A stretch of 64,000 nucleotides of DNA from assembly GCA_949775045.1 (NCBI GenBank), contig OX459110.1, positions 7,076,229 through 7,140,228 on the forward strand, written 5' to 3'. The stretch is from Metridium senile (lineage: Eukaryota; Cnidaria; Anthozoa; Actiniaria; Metridiidae). The translations under genes and the position numbers were made by a program. Below, one piece after another: positions 33,453 through 45,400 of the stretch (positions are counted from its first letter, which is position 1; each line of letters starts with the position of its first letter). The notes beneath the pieces are model-generated. The model worked only from the letters and a program-made list of their open reading frames with translations, was not told the DNA's origin and searched no databases.

Positions 33453-36400
33453 ATGGCGGACAAGGTTGCGTTTGGTGTACATGTGGGCTGTACATCTGCA
33501 AGTGTTGCTATTTGTAAGGTAAGTCGCTGTTGTATTATTTCTTTGTTGACTGAACATGCTATCAATGATACTTTGTTTTAAACTGGTCTGTTAGAAACTC
33601 TGCGAAACTAATCCAAATTGTCAATCAAAATTATTCGATAACTAGCATCACTTTAGTATGATAAACTTCAATAGAGTACAAACACTAAAAGTGTGCAATA
33701 CTTTGTACTATTTACCACTAAATAGTGTTGATTAAACAATAGAGAACAAAAGAATTTGCATAATTTAGCAGTATTTAGTGGTATTTATGTTGCACACTTT
33801 TAGTGTTTGTACTCTAGTATAATTAAACTGTTTTATTAAACTTGAGTTACATTGTATGTTTAGATAGGTATTGAATTTATCCTAACATCTTGCACAAATA
33901 TTAGTTAAAATTGAAAGTATTTCTGCACAAAATAACTCCAGTTTAATGTTATCTAGGTAGTTCCTTCATATATCGTTTTATATAATTATTGTCCCTATCT
34001 TATATCGTTTTATATATTGTCCCTATATTTTATAAGATAGGGACAATATATAAAACGAAATATGAAGGAACTACCGTTATCTAGCACCGCTGTACTATTT
34101 GAAAAATAGCCACAAATTTTTAGCAAAGCACGAAAGAAAATACATTTGATTTTACTTTGAATTAAGGCACATGTGTATTTTCAAATGCGCCTTTTGTCAA
34201 ATAGTACAGCGGTGGTAGATAACATGAAACTGGTCTATTGAGCCTGTAGTATTTAAAGATAATTGATTATTAAACATTTTACTTGTAAATTATTTTACAC
34301 ACCTAAGATCTGTGGAGGATGTTTATTATGCAACTTAATATTGCCTATAGGATGGTGACACTAAGATATTGACCAATGACGCAGGAGAAAGGGTTACACC
34401 AGCTATTGTAGCATATACAGAAAGTGAAAAGGTAAATAAAATAGAATCAATTTTGTCTTTGTGTAATACAATGAAGACCAATATTAATTGACGTTGATTC
34501 ATATCAGATTATCAATTAAAAATACATGGTTATATCAATAATCAATCTATGTCAAACATAATTATGACCTTTATCAATAGACCTTCCTGAATCCACCTCA
34601 TTGATCATGAAACAATAGATTCAATGCTGGATTAGTACATCATTCATTCACACTCTCACTCTCTTGTATATTTTGATGTAAAGCCAGAGGTCTTGTCTGC
34701 TTTAAATCCAATCCACCTATAAAAGGTGGTCATAAAATATCCTGCTGTGTTGTTTGCAAAGAGTAGGGGACTGTCTCCCAGCACAACAGTTATGTCTCAG
34801 ATATACTACAGGGGCCCCCCAGGGTCAATTGGCATCATGCATCCACTGTTGTGGTGTTTCTACAGTTAATGTAAAGATTCATCCACTCTAGCCTCAAATT
34901 GAATCTGTTGTTTCATACCCCCCCCCCCCCCCCCCCCCCGTCAGTCATGCATCCACTGATGTGGTGTGTCTACAGTTAACGTATAGATTCATCCACTCTA
35001 GCCTCAAATTGAATCTATTGTTTCATACTTTGCCATGCAAATTCAAAAAGATCTAGTATTCAATATTTGATAGGGATTCGATCAAAATCAACAGGTAGGC
35101 TGGTTTGATTGTTGTCATTGCCTTGAATTTGTTTACAATTAATTGAACAAATGTTTCTGTGTCACTGAGAAAGGTTAGAGTACAAACACTAAAAGTGTGC
35201 AATACTTTGTACTATTTACCACTAAATAGTGTTGATTAAACAATAGAGAACAAAAGAATTTGCATAATTTAGCAGTATTTAGTGGTATTTATGTTGCACA
35301 CTTTTAGTGTTTGTACTCTATTAGTTTATTTTGGTTTGAAATAACAATTAATATGTTTTTGCTAGGTTTCATAATTCAATCCTGATGTTTGATCAGAGTG
35401 TTATAGTCTTTCAATACTAATATCTGATCTTGTGTTTTAGGTTGTTGGTCTGCCTGCCAAGCAAGGCTTGCTCAGAGGGAATGCAAATAAAACCATAATC
35501 AGAGCAAGGAGACTTTTGGGTAAAAGGTAATGTTTTTTACAATAGTCTCCTTCACAGTACCCTGCGCCATCTTGAAAGGTAGCCAGCCCTTTGCATCGAA
35601 GCAAGATGAACATTGAGCTTGCAATGATAGAGACAATTGAATAATTGTCCTGCAAGGTGTTAAAAGGTCTCTATCATTGCAGTCTCCACATTTGTCTTGC
35701 CTCTAAGCAAAGGCCTGGATACCTTTCAATATGGCATAGGGAACTATGAAAGGAACTACATGTATTCAATAACAATTTGAAACCAGTATTGGGCTTTATC
35801 CTATTAAACAAGCTGTACAACCATTTATTTTCACTTGTAAATTCTAGTTTCTCTGATGAGGATGTTCAACAAGAAGTGAATGATTCTGAATGCAAGGTAA
35901 GCTTAACTAAAGAAATATTATTAGCAAGTATGAAAACACAACGACAAGAACCCTCAAGATATTATAACTGGGCTTACCATCATATTTTAACATGTATAAT
36001 TAGCTCATATCCTATTTATTCTTCTCAATCTCAGCTCACTCCCACTTCCTCCTTCCCTCCAAGTAGTCACAGAGTCTAGCTGATTACCCATTTTACCATC
36101 AAACAAATTTAAATATTTGTAACATTTTATATAGAGCTGTTAAAAAATAAAAAGTAAATTGGAAAACCAAAATGCACTGTGGATAATGGTCATAGTTGTC
36201 TTCCTATTTATTGATTTTCCAAACATTTTCACTAATGCCAGAACTGCAATGCATTCAATCTTATAAATAAATGCACTTTTTCATATGCGTGTTCAGTTTT
36301 GAGTACCGTATCTATGTAATACAGTAATGCTGATGTTTTTGTTTATAGGTAATAGATAAAGATGGACTGCCATACTATAATATTCAACATGAAAACAAGG

Positions 36401-39400
36401 CCATAACAGTCTCTCCTAAAGAAGTTGTATCCACAATATATAGCAAAATGCTAGGTAAGGGACAGTCAATAAGGTTGTATCTGTACATTAAACAAATAAT
36501 GTACTTCTTGACTGAGTGGAAGGGCCGGATGGGAAAATATTTGGCTCTAGGTTATGCCAAATGATTTTCCTGTCCGGCCATACCTAACTCAGTAAATAAG
36601 CATTTTATCATGACTCTTTCATTTTTTATTTTTTTTCACAAGGGGGTCGTACGTCTTTTTGAGAGGGCCAGAAGGCTTTTTTATTGGCAGTACAGCCCCC
36701 TCAAAAAAAAGTTGTACGTCCCCCATCAGGTGACTTGTCTAAATGGTTGTTATTAGGGGCTTGTGAGTGGTGAAATGCGGTTATATGATAATATATAATA
36801 TTACATTGAATATATTGGATTTATTTTCATTATTTTGTAAGTTTCTTGGGGGGGGGGGGGGGGGGGTTGTCTGTTGTTATTTTATGCTTAATGTGGAGTC
36901 AATGTGGATTAATTGAACTATTAGACAATACAATACAATGACATTACATACACTGGCTATTATTATTAGAAAATTATCTATGTACTAAATAGTTTTTTTC
37001 GAGTGGTTGGTTAGTTTTTCTTTGAAATAATCCTATGTATATTGATTCTAAAATCATTATCCTCCTTATTAGGATTGATGAATATCAGTGAATAATATAA
37101 CTGTGACTTCTCCCTTTTTGCAAATATTAAATAATTGTTAATTATTTAATGAATATATATTTCATTATGATCTTTTCACAGCAAGATATCCACACTTATT
37201 ATCCAACTAGTCATAGACGAGTAAAAATATCGCAGGAGTAGGACTGGATCGAGTAAAAATATCCAGCGATATTTTTACTCGTCTATCTAGCCCTGAAGTA
37301 AAACAATATTTTCCATTATAAAATAACAAAATCCTTTTGATTGGATAATAAATAACTTATTAAACAGTTTGATGTTTAATATGGCTGGATATTTTACTCG
37401 TTAACTTGCATTTTGACTCGCCCAGAGGCTCGTCAAAATACAGCGTTTCACTCGTAAAATATCCAGCCATATTACACATCAAACTGTCTAATAAGATATA
37501 ATCCTACACTAAACACTTTTCATACATCATCCCTTGCCAGTGAGGTTTTTAATACCATCATCTAGACTAGACTGAGTGTTATTGTTTTATGATTATTGAA
37601 GAATTTTATTTTATGTTACATATCAAGTTAAAAATAATGTTTAGTAATAATTATTTATAAGTTCTAGTTATTAAGCTAATTTCAAGATGTGGAGATCTCT
37701 TTGCATGGTTTTTCTTACCTTCTATTTATGTTTCCAATTCAGAAACAACAGTTGCCCATTCTGGTTCAGGAGGTTCATTTCATGCTGTTCTTGCTGTTCC
37801 TGCTGACTTTACTGAACAACAGAAAACAAGCCTTAGGTACATCAGTACATGTAGTACATATTATACACTTATTCCAAAAAAACATTGTTGCAGTTTGGTT
37901 GTTTACAAGTCTGATTTTTAGTTACATTGTTTCATTATTTGTTTGTTTGTTTCATTGTTAGTGTCATTGATTGTTTGCTTTGTTTCATTGTTTTCTTGTT
38001 TTGCATGTTCTGTTTCAGAGAGGCAGCAGAAGCTGCAGGATTCCATGTTCTGAGGTTTATTAGTATACCTTCTGCTGCTCTACTAGCTTACAGTAAGTAT
38101 TGGTGGTTCTTGAATTTATCTTCTTTGAATTAGTACCTAAACACCTACATGTAGATGTCCAAAAGGTTGACCATTGTCCCCAGAAAGTTCTAAGTAGACA
38201 GGCAATTCATATGGCATTCAGATCTGATTTTAATTTGACTACTCTGAAGTCCTGAATAATAGTATTATATATAATTATGCGTTTATTTTTTTTGAGGAAA
38301 TTTTCCACTCTATACGGCCTTATTGGGGCCTGTACGATTATTAATGTAAGGCATTTCCACTCTGTATGAAACTTATTCAGGTCTGTACGATTACTGACAA
38401 CACAGCAGTTTAGAATCATTAGCTGTAGTAAGTGGATATCTCCAAGACCTGATGGAATATACATTTATCCAGTCACTCTATCCTAGTATTCTGCTCTATA
38501 CTTTTATTGTTTAACTTGGATATTTCCACTCTATACTATTATTCCGCTCTATACTTTTATTGGTTATCTTGGATATTTCCACTCTATACTATTATTCCGC
38601 TCTATACTTTTATTGTTTAACTTGGATATTTCCACTCTATCCTAGTATTCTGCTCTATACTATTATTGGTTAACTTGGATATTTCCACTCTATCCTAGTA
38701 TTCTGCTCTATACTATTATTGGTTATCTTGGATATTTCCACTCTATCCTAGTATTCTGCTCTATACTTTTATTGCTTAACTTGGATATTTCCACTCTATC
38801 CTAGTATTCTGCTCTATACTATTATTGGTTATCTTGGATATTTCCACTCTATCCTAGTATTCTGCTCTATACTTTTATTGCTTAACTTGGATATTTCCAC
38901 TCAGTCTATATTACTATTATTATTGAATGACTTGTTTATTTTCTAGGTATATCTCAGAATGACAGATCAGTAGACAGGTATAACTGCTTGTTAGAGACCA
39001 TTTTCATGTCTATTTTTGCTTATTTTTAATCTTTCTATTTCCCCTTTCATTTTCTCACTCATTTGTCCTGCAGTCTTAATTGTGTCTGTCTGTCTGTCTG
39101 TTTGACTGTCTGTTTGATTGATTGTTGATTGTTTGTTTGTTGTACGTGTGCTTGTTTGTCTGTTTGATTGTTGTGTGCTTGTTTGTTTGTCTGTTTGATT
39201 GTTGTCTGTTGGATTGATGTTTGTTTGTGTGTTTGTTTTTTCTTTGTCTGCAGTTTGGTTGTATATTTTGTGAGATTTTATACTACAACCAGAGTTTGAG
39301 TTTGAGTTAGGAACCATTTTTTTTGGATTTTATTTTTTAATTTCCTTATTCCTGCCTGTGCAGTACTGTACTTGTTTACCGTGTCGGGGGAACCAGTCAA

Positions 39401-42400
39401 GACACTACTATAGTATCAGTAGCTAATGGTATGTATAGGATTCTTGCCCATCACACTGATGATACACTTGGAGGAAACAACTTTGATGAGGTTATTTTAC
39501 AATATCTGGCCAATGAATTCAAAAGGTAATCATGCAAGATATTAAATAATCATAAAATCATGCATTTTACCACTACTGTAGATTTTCTCATTATGTGTGG
39601 CTGGCAGCCATGGTAAATAGGGGATCACGCCAACAAATGACATCAAAATGGCATTGGTCAAAATTAGTTATAAATTATTATATACCCACTAGGCTATGCC
39701 TCATGTGTAACTAACATTAATATTAGAAACTGTTGAGGTCATGTTAGCACTCTAAACAATCAAAAATGTCTTAATTCTGATTGGTTGAGGAATCACTTGA
39801 ACAACACCTTGAAAGGGTAAATTAAAGTTATTTTTTGGCACTAGTTATTTAGGCAACACTCTTGTAAATATTGTATTATTGATATTTTAATATTTTATAA
39901 TCCTTTTATATATCCTTGTTTAAATATCAACTAGTATAGATCTCCACTCCTTTATATATAAATGTCCAGTTTCCCCCTCAGAGGAATTTTGTATAGCAAA
40001 TAAAATGTGAATAATACATGGGTGCGCCAAGATATGAAATTTATCTTTGAGTGTTCCAGTTCGCTTTATCACAAGTTAGCAACACTTTTTTCAATTTCAA
40101 TTGTGAGTGAGAAAGTTGCATGTGATTAAGCACTTCAAACCAGTCACCACAGGAAGCCCAACTACTTGCTCAAAGAAGCAAAGAAGATCAAAAGATCAGA
40201 TTTACTTTCAATATGGCGCTTGGTGCACATTAAAAAAAAATTGGTAACTACTTTGTGTAGGCAGTCACATAATGGTTATTATGAAAGGTGGAAAAAATAT
40301 AGAATCACACACTTTATGTGACTGCCTACACCAAGTAGTTACCTAAAAATTAAACAATTTTATTTGCTTTAAAAAATTCCCTCGGTTGGTATAGTTGGGC
40401 TGCCTATGGTTTCCCCAGGAATTGATAATGTTTTAATAGCTTCCATTGTTATTGCAGGCAATGGAAGGTTGATCCGTTATTAACAAGAAAGGCTAAAGCA
40501 AAGCTGTATGCATCAGCTGAACATGTTAAAAATATTCTATCAAGATTAGATACTGCAACAGTCAATATTGACTCTCTCTGTGAAGGGATTGACTTCCAGA
40601 CTAAAGTATCAAGGTATAATAAAGATGATAATAATGGTCTTAATAGTCTGCCTCACAGTTCCTGCGCCATCTTGAAAGGTAGCTGGACTTTGAAAGAGAC
40701 CTTTTAACTCCTTGCGGGACAATTATTCATGTGTATCATCACGCTTCAATGCAAACGCCTGACTAACTTCCAGGTGATCTCGGAATACGGCGCGCATTGC
40801 ATTGTTGTTGAAAATCAGGCAGTCCTATCCCCAGTTTCTCAATTTGCAATTTTCGCGCGGTCAATGGCCGCCATCTTGGATTTTTTCGATGGTGAATTGT
40901 TTTCAGCAAGTAAAAAGATTTATAAAAGGAAAAATAAACAGTTATTACCCATATAAATACAAACATATAATAAAGTACTATTTCATAAGAACCTTTAAAG
41001 TGCAAATTGATGTGTACATGATATGTTACAGATAAAAATTGTACTTTAACTCGAGCATTAGCGATAAAACTCGAGTTCAGGCCATTTTCCACGACTTTTG
41101 CCAGGCTTTTAGTGCTTTAAACACATTCAAGCTTTAGATGTCAAATCTTAAGTTCTTCCCGACATTAATAACTATAAACCAGTAAATGTTTAAGGCATAT
41201 TTCACACAAAATATAACTTAAAAGCGCAGCCTACGTTATTTAGCCATTCCACCTCATGGCAGCCATGTTGGACCGCCTGATCAAATTTCTTGTCGCGCGC
41301 TGATTGGCTAATTTTTTGATCCGAGATCACCTGGTTACAAGATGACACAGAGAACTGTGACAATTATGATAAGGAATAAAATAATAAATCTAATTATAAT
41401 AGACTGCCACAGATGCAGTGGAAAACATGGGAAACTGTAAATGAAGTCCACAATAATTAGCATTGTTGTCAGCCATCATCATTTCAGTATTGTAATATAT
41501 AGCTAATTCAATTAACGTTGTCGTTGAAAAAGCCTAAAGCTTGATCTTGAGACCGAAAGGCATCATGGGAGATATTATATTGTGGCATAATGGCAGTTGA
41601 AACATTGAATGTGTGTTTGCAAGTTTTGCTAAAGGAAAACAAAAACAATACATTTTTCTTTTCATTTACCAACGTTAACCAACAACAACATTCATTGGAT
41701 TAGTTATATCCATCACCTTTACCATCATAATAGGAATATAGATTGATTGAATGAGAACATGTATCTTAACACTCATAATGGTATTCCAACCGCTATCCAG
41801 TGGCCATCTAGAACTACATAGTCAGTACATAAACTTCATGAAGAACAATTAATGTTTTTTATCTTTTCTGAAGAAACATGCATAAAATTATAATAGAATA
41901 ACCTAAAACGTTTTATACACTGATACCCTTACAGGTCATGAGTAATAGTATATCATTTGTCTTCCAGGGCAAGGTTTGAATCCATATGTAGTCATTTATT
42001 TCAGAAGTGTTTATCAATGATACAACAAGGTCTACAGAAGGCAAATATGACTAGAGAACAGATAGATAAGGTAACATAGATCATGTTTATAGGCCCTACA
42101 CTTAAATCTAGTTTCCTTAACATGAAGCAACTAGGAGTATTTCTACTACCATTGGATGTCACTCCATCACAGGCTACTCCCAAGCTTTTTGTCAGGTTTC
42201 CAACCCAACAATCTGCCAATCCACACAATCTATCCTTCCAGTGCAAACTATTTAGTTGTGTAATAAACTATAAGGACTAAGAACAGAACAGTACAACTGG
42301 GCAAAGAGAGGCACTTTGAGAGTCTTGCATAAGAATATGTTGCAACACAATAAATCCATCCAGGGCTTGTTGAATTCTGACCACAAAGTCCACGGGCCGG

Positions 42401-45400
42401 TTATACGAAGGGTGAATAGCGCTATCCACCCGGATAAATCCTTATACAGCGGATAAAATCTATAAAAAACCTTATGCAGTGGATAACTTTTATCTGCGGA
42501 TAACTTTATCCACCCTTCGTACAACTGGCCACAGTACATTAAATATTAGAGCACTACCAGGGAACCATGACTCACTTTAACCAATAATCTATCATTATTA
42601 TTATTATTGTAATTGTCGCTATATAAAATAAAGTTATTATTGTTATTATTATTATTATTTATAATGTGAAGGTAGGTTTTTGTATATATCACAGTGTTGG
42701 TAATAGTTTTTCTAATTTCACAGGTTATTCTAGTCGGGGGCACTGCATCAATTCCTAGAATACAACAAATGTTAAAAGATTATTTTACTGGAAAAGAAAT
42801 CTGTAGACGTATCAACCCTGATGAAGTGATAGCTTATGGTGCTGCTATCCAGGTATTTAATACACAGACTAAATTGTAGCCTGTACAATGGCTTTTTGTA
42901 GAGGGAGGGGGTGGAGGAGAGGGGGAATAGACAGGGAAGTATGAAACTCTCCATTCTGCCCCCTCTCTCTCCTCCCCTCCCCTCCCTTTCCTTCCCTCCC
43001 TTTCCCCCTCTCCCCTCCCTTTCCCCCTCTCCAGGCCCGCTACACAGGTTGCAACAATAAGACAGTATATTGACCTTTGTTTAATATTTCTATGGGAACC
43101 ATTCATTACTTCACAGACTGAAGACACCTGTCCCAACAGTCCCTAACCCTAAAAAGCCTATTTTCAAATGATATGTGAGGTGCACCTTACTTGTATGCCT
43201 TCTTTCTAATTTTCTCTCCTCCTGGACTGCACTAGTCACTACTTATAATGTCGGCTCATCACATTTTCGGCTCTCTCTCGGCTCATCACATTTTGTGCTG
43301 GGTAACTCACAGCCTCTCATTCTCTGTCTGCCAAGAGTCTGTTATTGTGTGTAGTTATAATCATTCTTTAATAATTGTAAATCTGCAGGCATCAATCCTT
43401 CAAGGACACAAAGGACAAGAAGAATATGAATCTTTGCTGACAGACATGGAATGCATTGGAAAGACCATAAGTGTTTCAGTAAGTAAATCAAGTAATGATT
43501 GGTGATTTTAAAAGTATGAACTGATAATTCGTTTACAGCCCTAAAACTTTGTGAGAGCGTTGAGCTGACATTTGTAATTTCTTGGGGGGAAAGAATCATC
43601 ATTCTTGTGCACAGTAGACCTCTTCACAGTTCTCGGCGATCAACCTCATCCTCGATAGCGTGTAACATATTCTTTAGAATTTCACGTAAGATCTGTTTCC
43701 TTCTCTTTATATACTTTTTGAATATTTTTGTAATTGTATCATTGGGACAAAGAAATAAACTAAACTAAACATTACAAAACGATTGAAACACTTAAAAATT
43801 ATTTGTAAAAAAATTAAAAATTACATTGGCTGTAGTTAAATTCTAAAGAATATAAATATTACAGATAAAAGCTACCAGAGAGAATACGCGTTTATGCGTT
43901 CTTGCTAATTCTGAATCAGAATTTTCAGTCCTCATTAAAAGTCTGCAAAAGTGTTGGATAGTATCCGAACAGTTGTAAAATTCGTTGAGTTTCTAGTAGA
44001 GCGCGCACGCGCGGCCATCTCACCTCTACCGTTTCCAACCGCCAAACTTGAAATTCGTTTGCATACTGATCACGTGTTTTCTTAGGAATGCAAAGAATGA
44101 TCGAAATGTAACGAATGATTGGAATGAAAAGAATGATTGGAATGTGACGGTTAGGTGACGTATTGACTAATCTTCCCACGAAGCTGTTCTAGAAACATAG
44201 TGCGCGCATCAACCGTCATTGTTAGGCGTGGTTCAAACGAGTACGCAAGTTGTTGCAAGTTTTTTCTCTTCCGACTCGGTTGTCCGCTATAACTTGCCGC
44301 TTCTTGATCGGTTTGTTCATAATTTGACCGTGCTTAAATTTGATCGAAAGCTGAAGCAAGTTTTTCCTCGTTTGACCGCTACTCGCAAGGTGATGCAAGT
44401 TAGTAGTCAAGTGTACATATTTCCACATAGTAGATCGTCCAGATCATCAAGGATATCCAAAAACATAAAACAAAGAGCACTTTTCCACTTTCTAATAGAC
44501 ATTTTGATAAAACCGTTATATGATTTCACATGCGGATATTTCGACATAAAAATCGAATAACTTGCAAGAGCTCACGCTACTTGCGCTTCGTTTGAACGGG
44601 TGAACACAAGCTGCCGCAAGTCACCGCAAGTCAAAACTTGCGGCAACTTATGTCCTCGTTTGATCTGGCCTTTAAAGCTTGCAGGAAAAAGATTGATAAA
44701 AATATTTTGTATTGGAAGAATCAAAACCGCCCCAGTCGTGCATTTTGTCTTGCGGGACACGTAGTTATGCAAACGTTGGTAAAACAACACATCAACATAG
44801 TAGTAGCTCAGTTATAGACTACGAGTAGTCCTTCTTTTCCCTCCACAATCAGTAATTTAAAAAAACGAGTGTTGCGCCTACTCAACGATCTATTTCCGGC
44901 GCGCTCCACAGGAATCCCGCAACACTCGTTTTTTTAAAATTACTGATTCTGGAGGGAAAAGAAGGACTACTCGTAGTCTACTCAGTTATTGAAGCCATCG
45001 TCGGAGTAATATGTTCTTTATCCGTTTGTTAGGTTGGTAGTGATAATACAAGGCTGGTCCCAGTTATACCCAAGTCGACCCCATTCCCTCTCAGACGGAC
45101 ATATAACTTCACTACGTCACTAGACGAGCAGGTTGGTAGTTTACACTATTTGCTTATTATCAAATTTTACGTTTGTCTCTGACTTAAAAAACTTTAGAAG
45201 AATAGACGTTTCGGTCCATTACCACGGACCTTCATCAGTAATGGCGGTTGTTGTTGTTTCAGAATTTTTAATACTATTTGCTTATTTAATGTATTGTTTA
45301 ATATATTTATTTATCTATTCATTCATTCTTTCACTCATTCAACTATGCGTCCATTAATTAATTCACTCACTTATTCATTCCTTCTCTCACTAATTTAAAT

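Noticed and set aside
38991..39317. Thr/Gln/Asn-rich antisense frame of 108 codons
   Set aside because: Reverse reading of a tgtc/tgtt simple repeat in an HSPA14 intron.
42834..43136. 100-codon antisense Gly/Arg/Glu-rich frame
   Set aside because: Arises from the polypurine/polypyrimidine tract in an HSPA14 intron.
43139..43165. Telomere-like ccctaaccctaa
   Set aside because: Only two units, in an intron; not an array.
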